Positions 20,026 to 29,267 of a stretch of DNA of 64,000 nt are shown piece after piece. A model generated the notes under the pieces. It saw only the letters and a program-made list of their open reading frames with translations. It ran no database searches and was not told where the DNA came from. The stretch comes from Saprospiraceae bacterium (GTDB lineage: Bacteria; Bacteroidota; Bacteroidia; Chitinophagales; Saprospiraceae): assembly GCA_016715105.1 (NCBI GenBank), contig JADKBO010000003.1, forward strand, positions 1 to 64,000, in the 5' to 3' direction. The position numbers and the translations under genes were made by a program. Numbering within the stretch: position 1 is the first letter of the stretch; each line of letters starts with the position of its first letter.

Positions 20026-21255
20026 ATGGGTAATGATCAAGGTAAGATAGCTTTCTCTGACTTTTTCACTAAAGGGCAATATGAAATTTTGGAAGAAAGA
20101 CTTGCGGTGCAAACCAACAAGTCATCTCTGACAATTGGCATTCCAAATGAAATTTGTAATACAGAAAAAAGAGTGGCCTTGGTGCCCAACTCCATCAGAT
20201 CTTTGATAGGTTATGGTTATGAAATTGTGGTCGAGTCTGGCGCTGGACAAGAAGCCAATTTCGCTGATAAAGATTATGCGGATGCGGGTGCCAAAATATC
20301 CTATTCTAGGAAAGAGGTTTTAGGAGCTTCAATGGTAATCAAAGCTTCGCCTGCTACTATGGATGACCTAGCTGATATGCCCGGAAGTCAAATTTTGATT
20401 TCTCCTTTGCATATACCAAAAGTATCAAAAGAATACATCGAGGGATTGTGTAAGAAGAAAATTACTGCCATGGCAATGGAGTACATGCAAACAGATAAAG
20501 GCAGCTTTCCTATTGTAAGAATATTGAGTGAAATTGCCGGTATGTTTGCCATCATCAAAGCTGGGGAATTACTTTCAAATCCCAAGACCGGAAGAGGTAT
20601 CTTATTGGGCGGTGTATCTGGTGTTCCTCCTGCAAAAATTGTTGTTTTAGGTGCTGGCGTTGTTGGTGAATACGCAACTAAAACTGCGCTAGGATTTGGA
20701 GCTTCTTTACGGATTTTTGACAATGACATCAATAAAATAATGCGTCTGCAGAGTGCTGTTGGCAGACAACTTCACACCTCTTCCATCAATCCTGTGTATT
20801 TGGCTTATCAATTGATGAGTGCCGATGTGGTGATTGGTGCAATGCATTCCAAATCTGGTCGCACCCCTATTTTGGTCACAGAAGAAATGGTCAGCCGTAT
20901 GAAAGAGGGCTCTGTCATCATCGATGTCAGCATTGACCAAGGTGGATGTTTTGAAACTTCTGAAATAACCAATCTCGAACATCCAACTTTTGTAAAACAT
21001 GGTGTTGTTCATTATTGTGTGCCCAATATCGCTTCTCAAGTAAGTCGTACCTCCTCCACTGCTGTGAGCAATATCATCACACCCATCATTGTCAATATAG
21101 GTGAAAGTCATAATTTGGAACAACTATTGTTTCAAAGTACTGGTTTACGCAATGGTTGTTATACTTACAAAGGCCACCTCACCAATGAATATCTTGCCAA
21201 ACGTTTTGACATAAAGTACACTGATTTTGATTTGATTCTCACCAGTGGTTTTTAA
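20026..21255 (+). CDS. ald: Alanine dehydrogenase
   Basis: NAD-dependent interconversion of alanine with pyruvate plus ammonia. AlaDH/PNT N-terminal domain from residue 36 (IGIPNEICNTEKRVALVP) and NAD-binding domain with VVLGAGVVGEYA at about 208. The DQGGCFETS stretch matches the family's conserved segment near the active site. At 409 residues it is about 35 longer than typical; the extra part is an N-terminal extension common in Bacteroidota homologues. Transhydrogenase alpha subunit is excluded by the alanine dehydrogenase-like C-terminus. Single gene with its own -7 box. Confidence 0.92.
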   Translation: MGNDQGKIAFSDFFTKGQYEILEERLAVQTNKSSLTIGIPNEICNTEKRVALVPNSIRSLIGYGYEIVVESGAGQEANFADKDYADAGAKISYSRKEVLGASMVIKASPATMDDLADMPGSQILISPLHIPKVSKEYIEGLCKKKITAMAMEYMQTDKGSFPIVRILSEIAGMFAIIKAGELLSNPKTGRGILLGGVSGVPPAKIVVLGAGVVGEYATKTALGFGASLRIFDNDINKIMRLQSAVGRQLHTSSINPVYLAYQLMSADVVIGAMHSKSGRTPILVTEEMVSRMKEGSVIIDVSIDQGGCFETSEITNLEHPTFVKHGVVHYCVPNIASQVSRTSSTAVSNIITPIIVNIGESHNLEQLLFQSTGLRNGCYTYKGHLTNEYLAKRFDIKYTDFDLILTSGF

Positions 21256-21298
21256 TACTGACTTCTTTATTTTCCTTCCGCATAAATCAAAGTGGTAA

Positions 21299-21772
21299 AT
21301 GCAGACAGCTGCCCTCAAATACATAAAAGAAGAAATAAGCCAAAAGAGCAAAAAAGAATTGGAAAATTTGTGTTTGCAATTGGCGAAATTTAGCAAAGAG
21401 AACAAAGAATACCTCACCTATCTCATTTTTGAATCCCAAGATGAAGAAGGATTTATCAAAGGAGTAAAAATAGAAATCGATCAGATGTTTGATGATCTGG
21501 GTAATGTATCAGTGCACTTTGCAAAAAAGGGTATCAGAAAAATTCTCGCCAGAGTAAAAAAGTATATTCGTTATTCCAAAAAAAAGGAATCAGAAGTGGA
21601 GCTTTTACTTTATTTCTGTAAAGTATTGATTGATCACGTACCACATCTACACAGAAATAGCGTCATCAGTGGTATTTTTGAACGACAAACAAAAATGATT
21701 GAAAAAGGAATTAATGCTTTGCACGAAGACTTACAGTTTGACTATACTGAAAAGTTGAAAGCAATTCTCTGA
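21299..21772 (+). CDS. Conserved helical protein, unknown function
   Basis: 157 aa, no signal peptide or membrane segment, so cytoplasmic. Almost entirely charged alpha-helix rich in Lys and Glu, with repeated helix pairs. It starts 43 bases after ald on the same strand and may share its transcript. Its stop lies 8 bases from the convergent crtB stop. I do not recognise a family. Confidence 0.65.
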   Translation: MQTAALKYIKEEISQKSKKELENLCLQLAKFSKENKEYLTYLIFESQDEEGFIKGVKIEIDQMFDDLGNVSVHFAKKGIRKILARVKKYIRYSKKKESEVELLLYFCKVLIDHVPHLHRNSVISGIFERQTKMIEKGINALHEDLQFDYTEKLKAIL

Positions 21773-21780
21773 TGCCTTCT

Positions 21781-22617
21781 TTAAAGCATATTTAGGCTAT
21801 TCTTAAATGCAGATTCCGTAAGCAAGTACAGCTTGTATCTATTTGGGATGCGCACCCTGTCGTTGAGAATCGCACGGGGCGGACTGTTTTTGATTTTATT
21901 AAACAAGCTGAGATAATATCTGTAAGCAGAATAAACTCCAAATCTCACACCTTTTGGCAATTGTATGATGCCTTGATGTGCCAAATCAAATTCAGACTGA
22001 ATATCTGCCTCAATTTTTTGTTTATCCGCTTCACAAAATTTTGAAAAATCTACATCAGGAAAATAAACCCTACCTCGCTCTTCAAAATCACTTTTGATGT
22101 CCCTTAGAAAATTTACTTTTTGAAAAGCGCTTCCCAGCGCACAAGCTGGTGTCACCAATCTATTGTAATATTCCTTATCCTTATCAATGAAAACATGAAG
22201 ACACATCAAGCCAACGACCTCAGCTGATCCATATATATATTTTTTGTAAGAATCCTCGTCATGATCAAATTTATAAAGGTCCATTTCCATACTGTCCAGA
22301 AAAGCGTGGATCAATTCATGCTCTATTTCATAGCGATTTACAACTTCCTGGAATGAATGTAAAATTGGGTTGAGGCTGATACCATCTTTTATGGCGCAGA
22401 ATGTAGCTTCTCTAAATTTTTCAAGCAAAACCCCAGCATCATCGCCTTTGTAGGTATCTACAATCTCATCTGCAAATCTGACAAAACCATATACTGCGTA
22501 TATAGGTGCTCTATACTTGTGGTCAAAAACTTTAATCCCAAGTGAAAAAGAGGTACTATAACTTTTAGTGATTAACTCACTACATTTTCTACATACGCTG
22601 TCATAAAGTGCGTCCAT
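21781..22617 (-). CDS. crtB: Phytoene synthase
   Basis: Joins two geranylgeranyl diphosphates to make phytoene. The two Asp-rich metal-binding motifs of the squalene/phytoene synthase family are visible, DEIVD at about residue 50 and DIKSD at about 173, the latter inside FLRDIKSDFEERGRVYFP. 278 aa is within the family range. It follows crtI in the same direction (92 bases apart), making a two-gene carotenoid unit. No cyclase or hydroxylase genes are nearby, so the final pigment is unknown. Confidence 0.92.
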   Translation of the reverse strand: MDALYDSVCRKCSELITKSYSTSFSLGIKVFDHKYRAPIYAVYGFVRFADEIVDTYKGDDAGVLLEKFREATFCAIKDGISLNPILHSFQEVVNRYEIEHELIHAFLDSMEMDLYKFDHDEDSYKKYIYGSAEVVGLMCLHVFIDKDKEYYNRLVTPACALGSAFQKVNFLRDIKSDFEERGRVYFPDVDFSKFCEADKQKIEADIQSEFDLAHQGIIQLPKGVRFGVYSAYRYYLSLFNKIKNSPPRAILNDRVRIPNRYKLYLLTESAFKNSLNML

Positions 22618-22708
22618 ACTTCGAAAAAGGTTTTATGTTCGTTTTAAATTATAAACTCAACATGCTATACCAGATTTTGTTTCAGTTATGCCACAAAATT
22701 TGGTTTTA

Positions 22709-24184
22709 CTATTTTTGACTTGCTTTGTTTACCAAATGTGCAACCACTTCTCCAGAAACAATTGCTGGGGGCATTCCAGGTCCTGGTGTTGTCAACTGTC
22801 CTGTATAAAATAAATTCTTTACTTTTTGACTGACCATTTTGGGTTTTAGAAAGGCAGTTTGCTTTAAAGTATTTGCCAGACCATAAGCATTTCCCTTGTA
22901 AGCATGATAATCTTTCTTAAAGTCGTTTACACAGTAGGATCTGCAATATACTATGTGAGATTTGATATCTATATTAAATTGATTGTGAATGCGCTTACAC
23001 ATCAAATCAAAATATTTTTCCCTCATTTTTTCATTGTCTTCCAAACCCGGTGCAAGTGGCATCAGTAAAAAGATATTTTCAAAGCCTTCTGGTGCCACGG
23101 TTTGGTCAGTTACAGATGGGCAGCAAAGATAAAACAACGGATCGCTTGGCCACTTGGGAGATTCATAAATTTCTTGGGCATGAGCATCAAAATCTCTGTC
23201 GAAGAAAAGATTGTGGTGCCTGACGCCGGTAATTTTTTTATTGAGGCCGATGTAGAATAATAAGCTTGATGGTGCCATGGTGCGGTTTTCCCAGTATTTT
23301 TCATCATACATCCGCCATTCTTTATCCAAAACTTCTTGTTCAATGTGGTGATAGTCAGCACCTGCAATGCAATAATCTACGTCAAAAAATCGATTGGTAT
23401 CAACTTGTAGTTTTACTACTTTTCCATGTTCAACAATCAGCTTTTCAACGGGTGCAGAGGTTATGTATTTCACTCCCAATTCTCTACCCAAATCGACCAT
23501 TGCTTCCACAATTTTATACATACCACCTTGTGGATACCAGGTCCCTAGTTTCAAATCTGCATAGTTCATGAGCGTGTACAGAGCTGGTGTTTTCTGAGGT
23601 GTTGCTCCGAGAAAAAGTACAGGAAATTCAAGTATCTTCCTGATTTTGTCATTTTTGAAAAGTTTTCTCACTTGACTAGAAACCGAAGTCAACATATCCA
23701 ATTTAAACATACTGGTAAATACCCGGATGTCTGCAAACTCCATGATGGAAGTCCCTGGTTTCCAAACAAATTCTTCCATTCCCACCTTGTATTTATACTC
23801 AGCTTCAGCTAAAAACTCATCCAATTTTTGCCCAGCACCAGGTTCCAAGCTATCAAATAACTTTTTTAAAGCTTGATAATCAGCAGGCATATCAATTACT
23901 TCCTTCTGATCAAATATGACGCTATAGGATGGATCGAGATGCTCCAATTGATAGTAATCAGAAACCTTTTTGCCAAACTTGTTGAAAAACTGCTCAAACA
24001 CTTCCGGCATCCAATACCAACTTGGACCCATGTCAAAAACAAAACCATCAGTTGTAAATTGCCTGGCCCTTCCTCCAAGCTGATCATTTTTCTCGAAAAC
24101 TGTTACTGAATGCCCTGCTTTTGCAAGAAAACAGGCTGCTGTAAGACTTGAAAAACCAGAACCGATGATGGCAATATTACTCAT
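22709..24184 (-). CDS. crtI: Phytoene desaturase
   Basis: FAD-dependent desaturation of phytoene towards lycopene, membrane-associated. N-terminal dinucleotide motif IAIIGSGFSSLTAACFLAKAG followed by GGRARQF; C-terminal family signature near YTGQLTTPGPGMPPAIVSGE. I start it at the ATG at 24182-24184 (MSNIAIIGSG) rather than the TTG three codons upstream. About 491 residues, normal. First gene of the crtI-crtB unit; the region upstream is the repeat patch described separately. Confidence 0.94.
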   Translation of the reverse strand: MSNIAIIGSGFSSLTAACFLAKAGHSVTVFEKNDQLGGRARQFTTDGFVFDMGPSWYWMPEVFEQFFNKFGKKVSDYYQLEHLDPSYSVIFDQKEVIDMPADYQALKKLFDSLEPGAGQKLDEFLAEAEYKYKVGMEEFVWKPGTSIMEFADIRVFTSMFKLDMLTSVSSQVRKLFKNDKIRKILEFPVLFLGATPQKTPALYTLMNYADLKLGTWYPQGGMYKIVEAMVDLGRELGVKYITSAPVEKLIVEHGKVVKLQVDTNRFFDVDYCIAGADYHHIEQEVLDKEWRMYDEKYWENRTMAPSSLLFYIGLNKKITGVRHHNLFFDRDFDAHAQEIYESPKWPSDPLFYLCCPSVTDQTVAPEGFENIFLLMPLAPGLEDNEKMREKYFDLMCKRIHNQFNIDIKSHIVYCRSYCVNDFKKDYHAYKGNAYGLANTLKQTAFLKPKMVSQKVKNLFYTGQLTTPGPGMPPAIVSGEVVAHLVNKASQK

Positions 24185-24297
24185 AAAGGACAATTATTTA
24201 ATCAATTTCCAAAGCTCAACAGACCAACTTAGAAAAGGTTTTCTGCATGGACCATTTTGAAACATTGCTAAATATAACAAGTTAATATTGAACTACT

Positions 24298-24555
24298 ATG
24301 ATGATATATATTTGTAAAATGCAGGAAAATGGAGTTCAGTCCCTTGCAGAAGCAGGGACACGTGGGAGTTCAATAGAAATTCAATCATTTCAATGGGTGT
24401 TCAATGTCTTTGGCCTGTCCCTACTTTTGCAAGGGGGCGCAATTACTTCAATGGAGTTCAATGGGAGTTCAATGGGAGTTCAATGGGAATTCAGTTATTT
24501 TTAATGGAAGTTCAATGCCTGCGGCTTATCCCTGCTTTTGCAAGGGGCGCAATTC
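24298..24555. repeat. Patchwork of short direct and inverted repeats
   Basis: Four near-identical units of 10-11 bases (ATGGGAGTTCA type) lie in tandem at 24451-24493, with further scattered TTCAAT copies. A stretch TCCCTnCTTTTGCAAGGGG plus CGCAATT occurs twice (about 24418-24444 and 24529-24553), and a partly inverted relative, TCCCTTGC...GCAGGGA, sits at 24339-24358 and can fold on itself. Short frames here are not genes. It resembles REP-like intergenic repeats. Confidence 0.7.
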
Positions 24556-24700
24556 TATGCTCGCAAAAAGCATTTCCCTGAGGGGCAATGCCTGAGACTT
24601 AATTAATTCAATGGAATTCAATAGGAATTCAATCAATTCATTGCGAGCCAATGTCTGAAGCTTATTAGCTTCAAATATTTAAGAAAACTGATCACTGAAA

Positions 24701-24750
24701 ACTCGAAACTCGTGGCTCGTGGCTCGAAGCTCGTGGCTCGTCACTCGCGG
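24701..24750. repeat. CTCG-based tandem repeat
   Basis: About eight degenerate units of five to eight bases built on ACTCG/GCTCG (GGCTCGTGGCTCGAAGCTCG and similar), ending just after the peptide-transporter stop at 24754. The GC content is clearly above the surroundings. No function assigned. Confidence 0.75.
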
Positions 24751-24753
24751 CAG

Positions 24754-26505
24754 TTATGTATACCCATGCATCAATTTACGCATCAAAGGTCCCAATAAAA
24801 AGATGACAACTGCACCTACAAACGGTATAAACGTAAATAGCAAAAAGAAAGTAGTCAGCCCATAATCATTGGATATTTGATCGATTTTGCCACCCATTGT
24901 TCCCGCCAATTTATTACCCACAGCTACAGCCAGATACCAAATCCCAAACATGATACCTATCATTCTGCCAGGTACCAACTTACTTACATAAGAGAGCCCT
25001 ACAGGAGAAATACACAATTCACCCAAAGTATGGAATAAATAAGCCAATATCAACCAAACGATGCTGACACTTGCTGTCTTAGCACCCATTGGAATTCCTG
25101 TAGAACCATAAGCCAAGGCCAAAAAGCCCGTTCCTAACAAAATCAAACCAATAGCATATTTCAATGTTCCTGAAGGATTGTATTTACTTTCCCAAATTTT
25201 AGAAAATATGGGGCCAAAGGAAATGATGAAAAAGGAATTGAGGATGCTAAACCAAGAGGCTGCAATTTCTGTCTCTGGTTTTTGGAATTCCTTGTACAAC
25301 ATCCAGATAACAATGCACCAAATAATGAGGAAACTTGATCCCAGTACTAGGTTTGAAGCACCATATTTTTTGAAAGTTTGAACAAATAAACTGTACAATA
25401 CATAAGTCAAAATACCCATTGGAATCACCGTGAGTAAAGTGTTTGATATTTTGAACATCAAAGCACTATTTCCAACCAATGCCCTTTGTGTGTAGTCGTC
25501 CGCGAAAATGGTCATTGACCCACCTGCTTGCTCGAAACATGCCCAGAAAAACATGTAAAATATTGCCAAAATGAAAACGGCAATCATCCTGTCTCTGGTT
25601 TTTGGAATATACCTTACAATTCTTGTAAAGAGAATCACTAAAAAGATAAAGAAGGCAAATAGGATAGAATAACCTGCCATAGTTTCTCCGCCAAAAATAT
25701 TGTAACCATAAACCTTGGACATTGGATCGTTGATGACCCAAACCAGAGCAATTGTGCCGGCGATGCCGATTAATATTTTATCCACTGTAGTAAATGGATT
25801 GAGTTTACCACCATTTTCTTCTGTAGCAGATTCTGCTATGTTAGCTGCACTTGAATCAGACGCTTGAGGCTTCTTACCTATTTCACCAAAAATATTTTGA
25901 GCTAGATAAAATTGTATCATGCCCAAAAACATAAATATTCCAGCCAAACCAAAGCCCCAACTCCATCCTACTTTTTCACCCAAATATCCGCACAACATGA
26001 TACCCAAGAAAGCTCCAGCATTTACACCCATATAGAAAATGGTATAAGCTCCATCTTTTTTCTCTGGGTGATTCTTATACATGTGAGACAAAATTGATGT
26101 CATATTGGGTTTGAAAAAACCGTTTCCAAAAATCAAAAAACTCAAGCCTATATACAGAAACATTGGTGTCTCAAAAGCCATGCAAGCATGACCTAAGGCC
26201 ATCAATCCGGCTCCAAGAACTACGGCGTTGCGATATCCAATTATTTTGTCAGCAATCATTCCTCCCAGTATTGGCGTCAGATAAACCATTGCTGTGTAAG
26301 TACCATATAAAGCCAGGGCACTTTCTCTAGGCCAAGCCCATCCACCCTTCATAAGGGAACTCGTGAGAAATAAAACCAGAATGGCCCTCATACCATAATA
26401 AGAAAACCTTTCCCACATTTCTGTGAAAAAGAGCACAAAAAGTCCTGCTGGGTGACCAATCACCTTGTTTTCGAAAAATTGCTCTGTACTTGCGTTTGAA
26501 TTCAT
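24754..26505 (-). CDS. POT-family proton-dependent oligopeptide transporter (copy 1)
   Basis: Inner-membrane importer of di/tripeptides driven by protons. 583 aa with about 14 membrane helices. PTR2 motifs: TEMWERFSYYGMRAIL in helix 1 (the ExxERFxYY type proton-coupling motif), then FKPNMTSILS and the FYMGVNAGAFLG signature. A charged cytoplasmic loop at about 210-235 is longer than in the neighbour. Downstream member of a tandem pair, 39 bases after copy 2. Confidence 0.93.
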   Translation of the reverse strand: MNSNASTEQFFENKVIGHPAGLFVLFFTEMWERFSYYGMRAILVLFLTSSLMKGGWAWPRESALALYGTYTAMVYLTPILGGMIADKIIGYRNAVVLGAGLMALGHACMAFETPMFLYIGLSFLIFGNGFFKPNMTSILSHMYKNHPEKKDGAYTIFYMGVNAGAFLGIMLCGYLGEKVGWSWGFGLAGIFMFLGMIQFYLAQNIFGEIGKKPQASDSSAANIAESATEENGGKLNPFTTVDKILIGIAGTIALVWVINDPMSKVYGYNIFGGETMAGYSILFAFFIFLVILFTRIVRYIPKTRDRMIAVFILAIFYMFFWACFEQAGGSMTIFADDYTQRALVGNSALMFKISNTLLTVIPMGILTYVLYSLFVQTFKKYGASNLVLGSSFLIIWCIVIWMLYKEFQKPETEIAASWFSILNSFFIISFGPIFSKIWESKYNPSGTLKYAIGLILLGTGFLALAYGSTGIPMGAKTASVSIVWLILAYLFHTLGELCISPVGLSYVSKLVPGRMIGIMFGIWYLAVAVGNKLAGTMGGKIDQISNDYGLTTFFLLFTFIPFVGAVVIFLLGPLMRKLMHGYT

Positions 26506-26544
26506 TTTATTATTTTAATTTCTGGATTTTAAAATATGAAATGG

Positions 26545-28074
26545 TTATTTAATGCCATGAGATAATTTCTTGAGTATAGGACTCAACAATAATAGCAAAA
26601 TGCCAAAAGCAAGTCCCATATAAAACAATACACCAAATAGATTTTGATAACTACCCAGAGCTAAAGAAGGATCTGAAACCTCCCCTGCATCAGTTTTTAC
26701 TTGGGCAATATTGGCCAATAAAACTGCAATGTATTCTGCTCCAGCTGTTGCCAAAAACCATACACCCATCATAAATCCCACAATCTTAACCGGAGATAAT
26801 TTTGTTACAGAAGAAAGGCCAACGGGTGACACACAAATCTCTCCAAGGGTATGTAACAGGTAAGCAACGACCAACCACCACATATTTACATGACCATCTA
26901 CAGCAGCCTTACATCCAATGACCAAAACTCCAAAGCCGGCTGCAGCAAGCAAAATACCAAATGCAAATTTGAGGTAAGAGCCTGGAGTGGCATTCATATG
27001 TTCCAATTTCACCCATAACCAAGCGAATATGGGCGCAAAAATGATGATAAATAGTGCATTGAGTGACAAAAACCACGTAGATGGTATTTCACCACCATTA
27101 TCAAGACTTCTATCAATTACTCTGTCTGCAAATAAATTAAGTGAGGTATAAGCCTGCTCGAATATTGCCCAGAAAATTATGGAAAAAAGGATCAGTACCG
27201 TGAGTACTCCTAGTCTATCGCGTTCTATTTTATCCTTTGTTGTGATCATAAAATACGCAATTCTCACCAAACTTATGATTCCTGCGCAAACCAACATGAT
27301 TTCAACAGCAGTGTGTTGTTGTACGAAACCATAACTGATGACCACCCCTACTAATCCAAGGATATAAATCCATACTTCGTGAGTTAATCCATAAAATTTT
27401 TCATTTAAAAAGGCAGGATTTGGTGGTTCAGCAGTTCCAATCAAAAATTTCTGCCCCCAAATAAATGTTATTAATCCAATCACCATACCAATTCCAGCCG
27501 CTCCAAAACCATAATTCCACCCGTAAGTTTCACCCAACCAACCGCAGAAAAGAGTTGCCAGGAAAGAACCAAGGTTGATTCCCATGTAAAAAATAGTGAA
27601 ACCAGCGTCTCTTTTTTCGTCATTGACCTCATAAAGGTTGCCTACGATAGACGAAATATTCGCTTTCAAAAAGCCAACCCCTCCAATGATGAGCGCCATA
27701 GAAAAATAGAAAAATTGCAAGGAAACTTCGTCTCGAGTCACATTACCTGCAGCATCGATGGTAGCAGGAACTCCTTCAAATGCCATGCCTATATGGCCAA
27801 GGACCAACAATATTCCACCAAAAATGACGGCTTTTCTGAATCCCAGATACTTGTCTGCAAGATATCCCCCAATCACTGGAAACGCATACACCATCGCGGC
27901 ATAACTTCCTACCGTAAGGTTGCCTTCAACATCTGTAAATAAATGGTACTTAGTAAGGTAGTATATCAATAGCGCTTTCATTCCATAAAAGGAAAATCGC
28001 TCCCACATTTCTGTTGCAAAGAGCACAAAAAGGCCAGGTTTATGACCCAGAATCAGTTTTTGATTATCTGCCAT
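26545..28074 (-). CDS. POT-family proton-dependent oligopeptide transporter (copy 2)
   Basis: 509 aa, about 14 helices, paralogue of the downstream copy: TEMWERFSFYGMKALL, FLKANISSIVG, FYMGINLGSFLA. The two differ in the central loop and the C-terminal half, which suggests an old duplication with different peptide preference. Probably co-transcribed from a promoter upstream of 28074. Confidence 0.93.
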   Translation of the reverse strand: MADNQKLILGHKPGLFVLFATEMWERFSFYGMKALLIYYLTKYHLFTDVEGNLTVGSYAAMVYAFPVIGGYLADKYLGFRKAVIFGGILLVLGHIGMAFEGVPATIDAAGNVTRDEVSLQFFYFSMALIIGGVGFLKANISSIVGNLYEVNDEKRDAGFTIFYMGINLGSFLATLFCGWLGETYGWNYGFGAAGIGMVIGLITFIWGQKFLIGTAEPPNPAFLNEKFYGLTHEVWIYILGLVGVVISYGFVQQHTAVEIMLVCAGIISLVRIAYFMITTKDKIERDRLGVLTVLILFSIIFWAIFEQAYTSLNLFADRVIDRSLDNGGEIPSTWFLSLNALFIIIFAPIFAWLWVKLEHMNATPGSYLKFAFGILLAAAGFGVLVIGCKAAVDGHVNMWWLVVAYLLHTLGEICVSPVGLSSVTKLSPVKIVGFMMGVWFLATAGAEYIAVLLANIAQVKTDAGEVSDPSLALGSYQNLFGVLFYMGLAFGILLLLLSPILKKLSHGIK

Positions 28075-28288
28075 TGACTTGCATATACATTTGTTTCAGG
28101 GCTAAAAATAGAAGTTTTATTTAGATTTTATGATCAATTTTAAATTTGACTTCTTCTTCATACCCAATTGACCAAATATAGTATTTATTATGTTTTTCCT
28201 TATTGACTTGGTTAGAGAGAAAAAATCATTATTTTTATCTCGCTTTGTTATTATGAAAAATTTCTATTGCCCTTTTTAAATATTTAGA

Positions 28289-29227
28289 ATGAAAATCCAC
28301 AACCCTCATGATGCTTTAATTAAGGAATTACTTGCTTCAAAAGAAAATGCAATTGATTTTGTAAAGCAATTTTTACCCGAAGAAATCTCCAGATTAATTT
28401 TGTTTGAATCGATCACTCAAACAAAAGACTCATTCATCACAGAAGAGCTGAAAGAATATTTTAGTGATACCATCCTTCGTTGCAAACTTGATTCGTCTGA
28501 ATCAGAGATTTTCATTTGCATTTTGATTGAGCATAAAAGCAAAAGGGAAAAGTTTGCAACTATTCAATTATTGACTTATCTAGGTCAAGCCTACAATCAA
28601 CAATTGAAAAATGACAATATGCTCAACTTGGTCGTGCCCATTATCTTTTATCATGGCAAAGAAGAATGGGAAGTTCTAAGTTCACGTGCATTATTCTCAA
28701 ACTTACCGCTCGAATTACAAGAGTACGCCCCAGATTTCAAATTTGTATTTTCTGATTTAGTGAGGATGAACGATCGAGACTTGGACAAACTCGAAAATGA
28801 ATTTATAACTGCAACCCTTATAGCACAAAAATATAGTCAAGATCCGGAAGAGTTGATTAAAAACCTAACAAGGATTTTTAACACGTTTTCTGGCGTAAAA
28901 AACAGGAACTATATAAAATCATTAATTGTTTATGTGATATCTTTGGTAAAAGTTGATATTAAGGATATTATTGATTTGAGCAATCTTGTAAAGCAACCTG
29001 TAAAAGAAATGATCATGAGTACATATGACTTATTCATCGAAAAGGGAATCGAGAAAGGGATCGAAAAGGGAATCGAAAAAGGAATTGAAAAAGGAATCGA
29101 AAAAAACACCATTGAAATTGTTTTACGATGCCATACAAATGGTTTTTCTATTGAAAATATTATGTTGATTACTGGTTTGACCGAGCAGGAGATCAACGAC
29201 ATCATTCAAAAAAATACTTTGTCGTGA
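28289..29227 (+). CDS. Rpn-family recombination-promoting nuclease / YhgA-like PD-(D/E)XK protein
   Basis: 312 aa. The N-terminal part (about 1-230) is the Rpn/transposase_31 nuclease domain. The catalytic pattern is visible: Asp in EYFSDTILR, Glu and Lys in ILIEHKSKRE, and a following Gln in TIQLLTYLGQAYNQQ. The C-terminal part has about five EKGI units (12-base direct repeats at 29041-29100), then a small helical domain, NGFSIENIMLITGLTEQEI. Rpn proteins are reported to stimulate recA-independent recombination and, in later work, to act in phage defence. An in-frame ATG at 29009 precedes the repeats and is listed separately. A copy of only this end follows. Confidence 0.88.
   Translation: MKIHNPHDALIKELLASKENAIDFVKQFLPEEISRLILFESITQTKDSFITEELKEYFSDTILRCKLDSSESEIFICILIEHKSKREKFATIQLLTYLGQAYNQQLKNDNMLNLVVPIIFYHGKEEWEVLSSRALFSNLPLELQEYAPDFKFVFSDLVRMNDRDLDKLENEFITATLIAQKYSQDPEELIKNLTRIFNTFSGVKNRNYIKSLIVYVISLVKVDIKDIIDLSNLVKQPVKEMIMSTYDLFIEKGIEKGIEKGIEKGIEKGIEKNTIEIVLRCHTNGFSIENIMLITGLTEQEINDIIQKNTLS
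29009..29227 (+). CDS. Possible internal-start product of the Rpn gene (RpnS-like)
   Basis: In-frame ATG at 29009 (a second at 29015) inside the nuclease gene would give a 72-residue protein made only of the EKGI repeats and the C-terminal domain. Small internal products of rpn genes that restrain the full protein have been reported in enterobacteria. Support here is indirect: the separate downstream copy starts at exactly this ATG with the same upstream bases (AAAAGAAATGATCATG). Confidence 0.35.
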   Translation: MIMSTYDLFIEKGIEKGIEKGIEKGIEKGIEKNTIEIVLRCHTNGFSIENIMLITGLTEQEINDIIQKNTLS

Positions 29228-29267
29228 CCTTTTAGTAACAACAAGTTTAATACCCTCTCTAAAAGAA

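Noticed and set aside
24451..24493. CRISPR array
   Set aside because: Repeat units are 10-11 bases in direct tandem without spacers, and there are no cas genes.
24298..24595. Three overlapping 60-68-aa rightward frames
   Set aside because: They run through short tandem repeats and show repeated MGVQ/GSSM text that only mirrors the DNA repeats.
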